A stretch of DNA of 26,306 bases from Physocladia obscura (taxonomy: Eukaryota; Chytridiomycota; Chytridiomycetes; Chytridiales; Chytriomycetaceae), in NCBI GenBank assembly GCA_027596945.1, contig JADGJH010000182.1:1-26306 (forward strand), written 5' to 3'. Positions 10,431 to 20,037 of the stretch are shown here, one piece after another. Numbering within the stretch: position 1 is the stretch's first letter; every line of letters starts with the position of its first letter. The notes beneath the pieces were generated by a model that was not told where the DNA came from, searched no databases, and worked only from the letters and a program-made list of their open reading frames with translations. Made by a program: the position numbers and the translations under genes.

Positions 10431-10828
10431 ATGATACCTGCACCAGTTTCGGCGGGAACAAATGCACCGGCAACATCAAAATTGTCGACAATCGAGTTTC
10501 GACTCCTTGGATTTGAAGGCGAACTTGCAGGACTGTTTGCCGAATCGCATCTCAACGAACACGCGTGTATTTGAGGCTTTCTGACTTGTTGGCGATTGCT
10601 TTCGTATGTAAATTTCGCTACATTGCCTCGGCACTCAAAAACAAGCAAGTTTCCACCTGCACCTTCTTCGGCAATCAAGCCAATGAACGCTATGCACTAT
10701 GTATGCTCGATTTAGCCAACTACGTCACAGCCGCATCACTTTCACATAATGATGCAGATCTCCTACATTTAAATTCCCAAGTCCACCCGGGGATGAGACA
10801 AAATTGCCCAGAAATGTATCGAATATAG
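10431..10828 (+). pseudogene. Unidentified ORF broken by a frameshift
   Basis: An ORF starts at ATG 10431 (MIPAPVSAGTNAPATSK), runs 47 codons and stops at TGA 10572. A second open frame, shifted by one base, overlaps it from about 10565 and continues to TAG 10826-10828 (LRLSDLLAIAFVCKFRYIA, then NERYALCMLDLANY). No intron of reasonable length fits the switch, so a one-base indel is the simplest reading. Codon use and CG content look coding rather than spacer-like. I do not recognise the product. Confidence 0.4.
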
Positions 10829-11550
10829 ATCGACACTGTCACTTGAATCTCAAAGAATTTTATTAGAATTGCTTCGTGTAGTTATATTTTTTTATTTTGC
10901 TCTAATTTTTTTTTTTTATGTAAAATAACCAGACTTGAAGAAATTACTTAAGTCAAATCCAATTACAATCGTCGATGTTGATATTTTTTCGTTTGATAAT
11001 GTTTATTAAGTACATACTGAAAACGTTCGAGATTTATGCTGAAATGCACAAACTAGTTTGACTCAAATAAGAAGAAGCTGGGTTAACTACAATATTTGAA
11101 TTGTTCTTCCAGACATAATCGAGGCAGTTCTCGGGAATCTTGCAAATTGGTATTCAACTGATAGTTCATTTGGCGCATTGAAATTCCAAAGAAATTTTCA
11201 AAGCAATTCTGAGCTGATAATTGATTTTTTGAAGAAAATATAAATTTATTTATTAAAATAGGCACGTAGTTCACTATATGCAGAGGGTGGTACACTGGAT
11301 TTTGTGGCTGTTATTTAACTGTGGGATTTTGCATCAAACATGTCAAGCCACTTGTGAATTAGTTTCAAAATTTTGAAGTAGGTGCATTAATATGGAGTGG
11401 GGCTGATGAGCCATCATTTATAAGAGGATAATTGAGATGAAACCGAATTTGAAGGTGTGGAAAACCACGACAGTGAGTGAGAGAATGAAGAAAATGAAGA
11501 AATCTGTGGTTGTATTTTGAGAGTTTTTTATTAAACAAAAAATTTGAACA
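10829..11550. other. AT-rich spacer, no gene recognised
   Basis: Only short open frames without recognisable domains occur, for example - strand 11083-11295. A transposon remnant is possible, but no repeats or termini were seen. The end, just before 11551, is the promoter and leader of the secreted Cys-repeat protein. Confidence 0.4.
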
Positions 11551-12687
11551 ATGGAAAAAATAATGCTTTACCACCTTTTGATTACTAGTATTTATTCCGT
11601 CGTACAATCGCAAAATATAAATCAGTTCATAAGCTTCTGGAGTGGCCTTCCAACTTGCGCTCAAAACACAATTTCTCGTGTGTTTGGGACTAAATTGCCG
11701 ACTTCAGCCCAAGTTCTGAACTTCTGCTTTACTTTGGATCAGTCTTTAAATACCGCTGTGCAGCTACTGACACCTTCATGCACAGGAACAAATGACCAAT
11801 TGGCAAATGAAGTTAATTTTTCATTCTTTATTTATCGACGCGTTATTAGTAACACAAAAATCAATAATAGGTGGTTTCCGGATTTCTTCCAGTTTGTGTA
11901 GGAATAAACGTTATTGGAAGTCAATATAATGTTCAAGCTTTGGAGCTCTTTTGGTCAGAGCAGCGCGACTGTTTTCACACCATCATTTCTCAACAATTTG
12001 GGCTTAGTCGAGGACCTCCAGCTGGAAATGATATTGCATATCTCTGCAGTCAAGGTGATAACATTGGAGGAATAATTGCATCAAACATGGATCCAACAAT
12101 TTGCCCTGGATTTACAACAGATCAAATCCCAACATACGCTAACACGGTACGTTTGAAAATCAAGGCCTAATTTTGTTCAACGAAAAAAAATTTAGATTTC
12201 GAATGAATTTAACAACGTGATATGCGTCCCGCCTCCCGCAACTCCAATCTCGCAAATAGCATCCATAAAACCAGTCAATCTGCCAATAAAGTTCTGTCCG
12301 TTATTTCTCAATCAAAATCAAAATTGGGCAATATCAATCACCAATAATCTAGCCCTGACTATAAAACTCTATGATCCATCATATACTCCATCAAGTCTGT
12401 TTGGAATCAACGCAAAAAATCAGTTGCAAATCAAATCATCAAAGTTAAATGGTGTGTTTTGTGTAAGCTGGCATTCGGGAGATACAACAGCGACTATCGT
12501 TCAATGTACTTCGGCCGATTTTTGGCAGTACCAGTGGCCATACATTCACCCGGAAGGACACTCTGGATCATGTTTAGGGACTTTGAATATTCCCCTACAA
12601 ACAGGAAATTTAATTGGACACATACCATGTACTAACCAAGGGAACCAGCAGTGGAAGTTTTCATCGCATGGATGTGTCAGTTCGTGA
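11551..12687 (+). CDS. Secreted protein with duplicated Cys/Trp module and ricin-B-like C-terminus
   Basis: Three exons, 11551-11811, 11871-12146 and 12196-12687, all phase 0, give 342 residues with introns of 59 and 49 nt. A signal peptide (MLYHLLITSIYSVVQSQ after ATG 11563, or the four-residue-longer start) is followed by two similar modules: FISFWSGLPTC..ISRVFG..C..SC at about 26-76 and LELFWSEQRDC..ISQQFG..C..IC at about 111-165. The C-terminal 150 residues resemble beta-trefoil ricin-B lectin repeats: spaced Cys pairs, a GSCLGTLN-type segment and the QxW-like signature NQQWKFSS. Sugar binding outside the cell is inferred. The mobile element begins about 100 bp downstream. Confidence 0.75.
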
Positions 12688-12785
12688 AATATGGTATGGA
12701 ATATTTGGTTAAATAGAGCCCTTTATAAAAATTTATTCATAAATTGAATAAACCCCCCTATTCACACGCCCGCACAGTTTTCTCT

Positions 12786-13073
12786 GTGGAGCTTCTCTAA
12801 TAAAAAATTGAATTTCAAAGGTTTACCCTTCGGGTAGTGACAAATCACCTCAACTTTGAATGTTGTGAAGATTGTTCACTTGTAGTGAGTGACGTGTTTT
12901 GTGTTTATTTTAGTGTGAATGTTCACTAAGAAAATTGATTTTTGTGATGAATCAAATCAACTTTGAATAGTGTGGGGATTGTTCACTCGAGTTTAGTGAT
13001 GAGTATTGTGTTTGATTTAAGTGAGAATTGTATGTGCTCTCGTTCAAGGAAAAAAATTTTGTCCTAAAAATAG
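12786..13073 (+). repeat. Left terminal inverted repeat of the helicase-HNH element
   Basis: About 288 bp. It contains two copies of a TCAACTTTGAAT-type unit (around 12850 and 12957) with interspersed GTTCACT and AGTGAG motifs. It ends at TTTTGTCCTAAAAATAG (13057-13073), whose exact reverse complement is at 18211-18227. The outer boundary is approximate. Confidence 0.65.
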
Positions 13074-13082
13074 AGATTGAAA

Positions 13083-13691
13083 TGCTTGGACATTGACGAT
13101 GTTTTCACTCAGCAGCAACACGACCGACTCAACACCATCAACCAGGCACTTACGGCGAAGCGGATAAGAGACAGAGCAGGTCTCGAGGCAGAGAGACGCG
13201 AGCTACTTTAACTGAAATTGAAAGCAAAGAATGCGACAGAAAGACACCTCAAGAACAAATTCAATATTTCAAATCGTAAGCCTCCTTTTAACTCCACAAT
13301 ATTACATTTGTTTATTCTTTCAGTTTCAGCTCCATCGTCGTTGCCAGACAATCTCATTGACACCGGCTCAACATCAGCTGAGCCATCAATACTCGCACCA
13401 CTTTAATCAAGGTCATCGAAACATCCACACGAATCGTCCTTGTTCGTCCCAGCTTCAGTGTATCGGCCAAGCAAGCGACTAAATAGTTCTGAGGCGAACT
13501 TTGAATCTCTACATACTGTCGAGGAAGAAACACAGGACTTAACTGGATACCCTCGTGTTCCGGACGAAATCCATCACATTCCATTAGACTATAATTGGGA
13601 GGAAGAAAGCAGTTCGGACAACGACTATTTTCAACAAACTGTACCAGAAGACATCTATGAAGAATTTTACTCTCAAACTCCGGCACCCGAG
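13083..13691 (+). pseudogene. Coiled-coil ORF with two in-frame TAA codons
   Basis: One frame runs through 13083-13275, a 48-nt intron (GTAAGC..TTTCAG) and 13324-13691, interrupted by TAA at 13209 and 13404. Both could be former CAA (Gln). The first part is a charged, Gln-rich helix (TQQQHDRLNTINQALTAKR), the second is Ser/Pro-rich, and the end is acidic (NWEEESSSDNDYFQQ). No in-frame ATG opens it. A donor-like GAG/GTTTTT follows. No family recognised. Confidence 0.45.
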
Positions 13692-13819
13692 GTTTTTTTT
13701 TTCGTTTTCTTTTCTTTTATTATTTTTTGAAAACCAAAACCAAACTATGGCGTCTTCAAAAGATTCTGATTCTGATTCTAACTTTGATTACGAGGCACGT
13801 GATTGCTCTTGAAAACGCC

Positions 13820-13827
13820 TATAAAAG
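13820..13827 (+). promoter_or_regulatory. TATA box upstream of the multi-exon gene
   Basis: TATAAAAG lies 61 nt upstream of the ATG at 13881. Between them is a pyrimidine-rich tract and then GAAAACCAAACTGCA before the ATG. A similar leader (TTTTTTGAAAACCAAAACC) precedes the small ATG ORF at 13747, suggesting a duplicated promoter/leader block. Confidence 0.5.
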
Positions 13828-13880
13828 GCAGACGTTTCTCACCTTTTCCCTTCTTTTTTCTTTTCGAAAACCAAACTGCA

Positions 13881-15345
13881 ATGGGCAAAGAGTCCACCAC
13901 TATTGAGGTTTGTTCGAAACATGAAATTATCTGAATTCTAATTGGTTAATTTTTTGCATGTAGATTCGACGTGGATTCAGTATTCGTCAGCAAAATACAA
14001 CTGAGGGAACTGAAGGAATACCTTTCACGTGTTCCTTTGACATTGTAGTTCCGAAAGAATGTTACTTTGACACTTCTGATGGTTGGAATATTCATAATGG
14101 ATTCAAATTCCATGGTAAATCATTCACCATAAATATAATTTTACTTATAAATACTTTTTATTCCAAAAGTTGCTCCTTGGCCATGCATCATTGCGAAAAA
14201 AATTACTCTTATCAGCCGTAACACAAGACTTTCAGGAAGTAATGAAGGAAATTTATGTTCCGGATTTTCTGTTCGTGTCGGAGACAAATTGTGGGGTTCC
14301 CATACATGTATGAGACTATTCTGTCCTCTACTACCGCCGGTTATAACAAGCGTGATGGACACAATGCCACCTTTGCATCATATTGCTGGGGATGTGAGTT
14401 CTGCAAGACAAAACTGCATCAGAACAAAACGGTATATACAAATTCCATGTATTCTTCTCCCAAAAATGAACGCCGAGATGCCCCCTTTAAACACGACCCT
14501 TACCCGGGTCGTGTTCTATCTCTTTGGACTTTTTGGATATATTTCTAACCCATCTTATTGATGAAGGCACTCCAACGCGACAAGGATTACAAGGCCGGGT
14601 TGGCTGAGAAGACTCGCATGTTTGGTGCCGATTCTCGGGAAGTTGAAGCGTTTGTGGCCGAAAATCACCCAACAACAGGAAACTTGGTGGTAAGTGTCAA
14701 ATTCACCCCCTTCTTCCCGCCAAGATGCCCCTCCTTAAACACGACCCTCAGCCGGATCGTGTTCTTTTTCTTTGCACTTTTTACTAATGATTTCTTTCAG
14801 GCTCTTGCAATCGACCGACAATGTTTTGAAGAAATCCCAATTCTTCTTGAGCAATTGGAATCTGGTGAAATACGTCAAGATGAGTTTGATGTCCAGTTTG
14901 CATCAAAGACAAAGGGGTCTATGAATTTTTTGGTGGGTGTCTCAATTTCTTTCCGTTCCAATATATTTATCATCAGTGCATAGAAATCTTGGTCAGAAGA
15001 AGGCCGCAAGTACCGCTCAGATGCAGTTCATGCCAGCCGCGATAAATCAGTAACTGAACAGCAAGACATTCGAATCATTGTTCCCCATGTTGCATCACTT
15101 CAAAACATCAAGGCAAAGCTCAAAAATCTCATTGCAAACTTTACACTTTCATCATTAAACTCTAGCAACTGTATATATATGGTGAGTTCTGGATATAATA
15201 TCTCTATTTTTTGTTCCTAATGGATTTATTGCTTATGTTTTAATTGAATCAGGACACAGAGCCAATTGAAGCTGGAGGCAGTGGCCATGGACACAAGGAA
15301 GACTCATTACTGGGCTTGCAGGTACAGGAAAATCAACAGAACTAA
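13881..15345 (+). CDS. Unrecognised seven-exon gene inside the element (one frameshift)
   Basis: Exons: 13881-13907, 13964-14114, 14170-14431, 14567-14689, 14801-14932, 14984-15181 and 15253-15345, about 328 residues. Every join has GT-AG ends. Frame is kept except inside exon 3, where the 5' part (GNLCSGFSVRVGDKLWGSH) and the 3' part (ETILSSTTAGYNKRDGHN) differ by one base. The 3' part contains YCWGCEFCKTKLHQ, a possible zinc ligand cluster; later exons are helical and charged. Codons are CG-containing, unlike the helicase downstream. No family recognised. The last exon overlaps the helicase ORF in another frame, so the true 3' end may differ. Confidence 0.5.
14477..14540 (+). repeat. Hairpin repeat in intron 3 of the seven-exon gene (copy 1)
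   Basis: Intron 14432-14566 contains a perfect 10-bp stem, AACACGACCC (14490-14499) and GGGTCGTGTT (14506-14515), followed by TCTTTGGACTTTTT. A diverged copy lies in the next intron. Confidence 0.65.
14717..14780 (+). repeat. Hairpin repeat in intron 4 of the seven-exon gene (copy 2)
   Basis: Intron 14690-14800 carries the same block: CGCCAAGATGCCCCT, AACACGA (14738-14744), TCGTGTT (14757-14763), TCTTTGCACTTTTT. It is followed by a good branch point (TACTAAT) and acceptor (TTTCTTTCAG). Confidence 0.65.
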
Positions 15346-16624
15346 AAGAAACAACCAAACTGTTAGATAAAGGGACCTATATTCTCTTGGCAAGTACAAA
15401 CAAAGCAGTGTGTTTGATTCAAGGACAGACTGTGCATCACTTTTTTCACATTGACAATGATGGGAAATGTAATCTCAGAGAAGCATTGAAAGCAGCACTA
15501 AAGTATAAGTATATTTTCATTGATAAAGTGAGCATGTTGAAATCCAGTGCATACAAAGTCTTTTATTATGCCAAACTGCATTCCAAAGAAAAGTTTGTAT
15601 TGGTTGGTGACTACAAGCAGCTTGGAGGGGTTGAAAGGCCAAGACCAAAGTACATTGACTCTACAGCACTGAAAGAGATTGTTGAAAATAGTATGACAGA
15701 GTTACTTATTAATCACAGGTCAGACGACACAGTTTTTGAGATATTTGACAAGGTCCACCAGTTGAAACCTAGTGACTTTGAAATAGACATGTCTTTACAA
15801 GAGTTAATCTGTCATATACAAATGAAAAACGTAAACAAATCAATGAAATCATGATGCAATGAGATAAACTAAAAAAGAAAAAAAAGATTAAAATAGAAGC
15901 AAATAAAGATGACCCAAACTCACAGCAGGTATTGCTGATGGTTGGTACTCTGGTTATTGCACATAGAAACTTTAAGTCTCTCAAAATTGTAAACTGTGTG
16001 ACATATTCAGTTTGAAAGATTGAGCCTCTCATATTACTGGAAGATACATTAACAAAGGAGACAATTGAGATAAATGCTGAGCAGTTCCAACTATACTTTA
16101 GAGTAAATTATTGTTCAACTGTCCACAAGATGCAAGGGGATTCTATCTGAGAGCCTTTTACAATCCACAAGTGGAACAGAATGGAGGACGATATGCAGTA
16201 CACTGCAATAAGTTGAACAACTAAAAATGAATACATTAATGTGGTTGACAATGGCATAAAACACAAAGTAACAAAGGATACTGATTTTGACAGACTTAAA
16301 CAGAAGAAGAAGAGAGAGCGAGACATGAAAGATGAATTCAAACGAAAGAGAATTGAGGCTGTTTGGGTAATCAACTACAGTATTTGAAAGGGCTGTTCTG
16401 ATGACTGCAGTTTGAAACATACTTTTGTTAAGAGACAAGAGCTGTTGGAGCATCTTGGTATTCCTGATGGGGTGATACCAAGAGGATATGAGATAGACCA
16501 CATCAAGCCACAATGCCAGCATACCACAGATGATGACTTCAAGAACATCAATGCTTATTGGAACCTGTGACTGATTTCAAGAAAAGAAAACAACTAGTTG
16601 GGACAAAAATTGCAATCATCATAA
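15270..16624 (+). pseudogene. SF1 (Pif1/RecD-like) helicase fused to an HNH nuclease, decayed
   Basis: Helicase motifs appear in order: Walker A GLAGTGKST (near 15321); Walker B FIDKVSML (expected acidic Glu is Lys); motif III VGDYKQL; NHRSDD; STVHKMQGDSI (motif V-like); QYTAIS-stop-TT, where the family has an Arg finger. A one-base frameshift lies near 15815. The same frame then continues through a basic linker into an HNH-like domain (RGYEIDHIKPQCQH..NINAYWNL..KENN). In-frame stops: TGA at 15860, 16013, 16148, 16214, 16385 and 16568, and TAG at 16595. Each TGA is explained by CGA to TGA, and the TAG by CAG to TAG. The N-terminus before Walker A is unclear. It was presumably the replication or mobilisation enzyme. 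Confidence 0.75.
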
Positions 16625-16691
16625 AAAAATGACAATTTTTCATTTTCATGGACTTTTTCAAATATTTATAATCTTTTGCTTATATTATGAA

Positions 16692-17502
16692 ATGGAATCG
16701 ATAGTAAACTACTCTGTAAATTTAAAACAGTCTGATTTGACGTGCTGCGTCTGTCTTGAAAACATCAATTTCCCAATTATTCAGTGTGCAAATGGGTCAA
16801 ATCCACACTTTGTTTGTATCAAATGCTGCCATCAATTGGGCCAAAAATGCCCACAATGTAAGACTGAATCATTATTTCATAACAAACAGCTGCAGGTTAC
16901 ACTAACACCCTTTTTAGAATCTTGCACCAATGAAAATTGTAAAATGAAAGTACTCAAATGGAATTTTGATGAACACGTTCAAGATTGTGATTATAAGAAA
17001 CACAAGCCCTTCATGTGTCAACGTAAGGTGATTTCAAGAAAGATAATGCAGAGTCACTTTGAAGACTCAAATTATCAACAGAAATTTGTCACAGATTGAA
17101 ATGAGCAGATGGGATTCAGAGAAACAAGGCTTCAAGCTGGATTTGAATGATGGACCTACAGATGAAGTGCTTACAACACACAAAACAGTTGTTCTGGTGT
17201 GCAAGAATGAATGCGGTAAGTGGGTTGTTTGTCCATTGTCACTCACTAAACTCCCAACAACAATCACCATTACAACAATAAGGAATCTTTCAAATGGAAC
17301 AATATCAGAGACTTCAGTGCACATGAACTGTTCATCTAATCTGTCAGAGCTGGTATTTATGGAATTGGAAACCTGTGACGCTGTGTACTTAAACACAAGA
17401 CAAAACAGTCAAGGAAACAAAAGCATTCAAGATTTTCTGGGCCATATGTTTGCTCAGGATAGAGCACCACTGCCAGCATTCTCTGACTCTGACAATGATT
17501 AA
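16692..17502 (+). pseudogene. RING/SIAH-type zinc-finger protein, frameshifted
   Basis: From ATG 16692 the protein has a RING-like finger (LTCCVCLENINFPIIQC, PHFVCIKCC, KCPQCK) and a second Cys/His region (SCTNENCKMKVLKWNFDEH, QDCDYKKH), the arrangement of SIAH-family E3 ubiquitin ligases. The first frame stops at TGA 17097. A one-base shift opens the rest (EMSRWDSEKQGFKLDLND) to TAA 17500-17502, with a possible beta-rich C-terminal domain. A single ancestral protein of about 270 residues is the simplest reading. A role in modifying host proteins is speculative. Confidence 0.6.
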
Positions 17503-18096
17503 CGTCTCTTTATTTCAACAATCTTTTCATCATCAATCTCCTTCTTCAAGTGATGATAGAGTGTTTTTTGGATGGCTGGCTGATTGTCATGGAGTTCTTT
17601 ACAGAGGTTTGTGTCTCCTTTCATTAAATCGTGTTTGATGCGCTGAATTCTCTTTTTATTATCCCCACTGCTCTTCTTTCTCAGATAATACACTAGTGTC
17701 TTATCAACATAGAACAACTCGCTGTCAATCTCAAAGTATTCATTTCCATTCATTAATTGTTTTATTTTATCCAGTAATGAATGTTTTATTTCAATCACAG
17801 ACAGCTTCTCGAAATCAGGGTCCGTTGCCTCTCTCAGTTCTGATTAAAGTCTCTTGACAGTCTCTTCTAATTCAACAATCTGTTCCTTCATTGACTGGTT
17901 AATATTGGCTCTCACAGGGTTGACCATTTTCATCCACTTGTCAGGCACTTCAATGTTGATGGCTTGAGTTGAACCAAAGTAAGGTATGCCTACTTTCAAA
18001 AGAGTGGTATTAAGTTTACGTTCTTGTACTTCATAGTGGTGTTCATTACGTGGGTCTTTGTATATGGTTCCAATAGGGAGGGTCTTTAAGAACCTG
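17499..18096 (-). pseudogene. Charged helical ORF, convergent with the RING gene
   Basis: Reading leftwards from about 18096, the frame encodes IGTIYKDPRNEHHYEVQERK, GIPYFGSTQAINIEVPDKW, a coiled-coil segment (QSMKEQIVELEETVKRL), then a TAA at 17846-17844 (possible former CAA), then a Lys-rich region ending EIKRR. The final stop overlaps that of the RING ORF (shared TTAA). The upstream start is frameshifted or lost. No family recognised. Confidence 0.5.
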
Positions 18097-18210
18097 TTTC
18101 ATACAGTTGTGGATAGAATTGTGACAGTCATAGTTTTATTATTATAAAAGAAAATAATTTTAAGTAAGTATTGTTCAATTGAAATTAAAATAGTTGTTGA
18201 TGTAATGTGT

Positions 18211-18672
18211 CTATTTTTAGGACAAAAATCTGGCTGAGCAGACTTTTTTTTGAAACCATACAATACACATTTCATTCAAACGAACACAATGTTTAGCAAA
18301 TAATCCTACATAAATCTATCAAATCATTCATCACTATCATTGAGCGTAAATAAAACACTTTATTCAAAGTTAAGATGACAACACACAATACTCTCATTCA
18401 AAAGCAGAGAGTCTCACTGAAATCGGTCAGATTATTCACCACTAACTCTCAGTGAGAATTGACACTCTATTCAAAGTTGAGTTAGAGTTGATTTGTCACA
18501 CAATAGTCTCAATCAAACACACCCATCATTTGAGCGAAAACTCTCACTAACATAAACACATTATCTCCCTCTGTATTTCAGTGAGAATAAAACACACTAT
18601 TCAAAGTTGAGTTGATTTGTCACTTGCTGCAGTGAAAAGAAGTGAAATTCAAAATTTTATTAGAATTTCCAC
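18211..18672 (-). repeat. Right terminal inverted repeat of the helicase-HNH element
   Basis: About 460 bp. It has three copies of the ATTCAAAGTTGAG-type unit (around 18360, 18468 and 18600) separated by TCTCACTGA or CAGTGAGAAT motifs, one unit more than the left repeat. The outer end lies 18-60 bp past the stop codon of the adjacent hydrolase gene, probably in its 3' UTR. Confidence 0.65.
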
Positions 18673-18689
18673 AATTTTGTGTGGTTTGG

Positions 18690-19915
18690 CTAAGGTATAG
18701 TCTGCTGTAAGAGAGAAATAAATAAATTAGTGTAATCTGAATCAAGTGACATGAGTTCAAGCACTGGCACAGCGTGGCTGATTCGTGGGAGGACAACAAG
18801 TCGTGTGTTTTCAAATTCAAGGCCACGTAACACTTCATAAAGCTGTTCACTTTCACGCACAGGAACAGTTGTATCGCTACTACCATGTAGCAGCAGCCAG
18901 TTGGCAGGCAACAAAGTACGTAACGCCAAATTGCGGTCTATCGTATCGACTTCTAAATGATTCAAATTGCGGAGAATTTCGACTGGACTTCGTGCATCAA
19001 ATGAAGCACGAGTAGAGCCCATAGCGCGTGCCATGGCAGAAACTTCTTCCAGCCCACGCTGAGCCTCAAACTGAAAGTGCTGGGCGATATTATAGACACC
19101 AGCAAGCAAAATTACAGCGGAGATGCGGGGAAGTGAACGCGTTAATGGTCGAAGAAAATATTGGCCAGTATATTCATTATTCATGGGGCACAGTCGATTT
19201 TGTGTAACTGAATTCAGGTTATGGATCAAAACAAGAGAAGCCAAATGCGCGCCGGCACTATGACCCATGATGCTGATGTTCTTTGGATCGCCACCGTATG
19301 ATCTATATACACATGATCATTTTCAATTGAAAAACTGTGAGAGAGGAGAGGAAGAGCATACAAAATGTTTGCTTCAGTCCAAACAAGTGCATCAGCGACA
19401 TCATCTAGCATTTCTTCAACAAGACCATTTGGATGCAAAGAATAGTTTGGCACTACTACGATATAACCTGCAGTCTGCAGCGTATACGCAAGAGGCGCGT
19501 AAATTCTATTTTTTCGATTGATTTTTTGAGGTTAATATGAAAGCAATATTGAGCTGACAAATACAAAACTCTTTGCTTCCAGAGGACCAAGCCCCACCGT
19601 AAATAAATACAATCACAGGAGCGAGTGCAGACTTTGAAGAAGCGCGGCCATCGTGGTGTACATCAAGAACGAGCGAGCGAGTAAAAACAGCATGACTGAT
19701 GCGGTGGTAGTGGAGGCTGAATATGGGTTTAATTAACGTCAACACAAACCACCGGGCATAAGTTGGAATCACTGGGCCCAGCATCATTCCTTTCACGTGT
19801 TGAACCAAGGCAACGTTCAACTTAACAATCCGTTTGACGTCCGAAATAGCAACACTACCGTTCGCGTTGGTTGCTGCGTACAAACAAACAGCCAGTCCGT
19901 AGAGCAGCAGCCACC
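18690..19915 (-). CDS. Alpha/beta hydrolase, isoprenylcysteine methylesterase-like
   Basis: Exons read on the minus strand: about 19915-19565, 19505-19362 and 19302-18690. The fold landmarks are clear: oxyanion region VIVFIYGGAWSSGSKEF, then YAPLAYTLQTAGYIVVVPNY, the nucleophile elbow MGHSAGAH, the acid in LLHGSSDTTVP and the His in LPRISHAVP. This is the ICME/kynurenine-formamidase-like esterase group; removal of methyl esters from isoprenylcysteine is known for plant members and only inferred here. The second join (phase 2, GTATGC..TATAG) is clean. The first join does not restore frame with the visible GTATTT donor and AAATAG acceptor. The N-terminal exon and start codon were not resolved. 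Confidence 0.7.
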
Positions 19916-20037
19916 CTAATTAGCTGTTCAGTGTCCACTGTTTTGGTTCATTCGTTTCACTGGCGGATACCTGCAACAAAACAACATCCAACAAATTCCA
20001 TCACAAAACAAAACAGTATATTTCCACGAACAACACT

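Larger units (their letters stand above)
12786..18672. mobile_element. TIR-bounded element with SF1 helicase-HNH, RING and coiled-coil genes
   Basis: Inverted similarity between 12786-13073 and 18211-18672 brackets five ORFs: coiled-coil (+), unrecognised multi-exon gene (+), helicase-HNH (+), RING/SIAH-like (+) and coiled-coil (-), the last two convergent. Shared terminal blocks include AGTGACAAATC, CTCAACTTTGAATAGTGTG and, at the inner edge, TTTTGTCCTAAAAATAG. The outermost similarity is GTGGA..AATAAAA..TTGAATTTCA. I see no DDE transposase, integrase, DNA polymerase or capsid that I recognise. Most ORFs contain stops, so this copy is dead. Exact ends and the target duplication could not be fixed. 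Alternatives are a new DNA transposon family, or an integrated linear plasmid or virus-like element. Confidence 0.7.

Noticed and set aside
11871..12170. An independent short gene
   Set aside because: It opens right after an acceptor TAG and closes after a GTACGT donor; it is the middle exon of the secreted Cys-repeat protein.
13881..15345. A viral major capsid protein in the element
   Set aside because: The exons look partly beta-rich, but the product is too short and no capsid motif is recognisable. There is no support beyond position.
15860..16597. A variant genetic code with TGA as Arg in the mobile element
   Set aside because: Neighbouring intact genes (for example NTF2 and the cysteine synthase-like gene) end in TGA, the element also contains frameshifts and TAG, and CGA codons still occur. 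Decay by C-to-T change explains all the stops.
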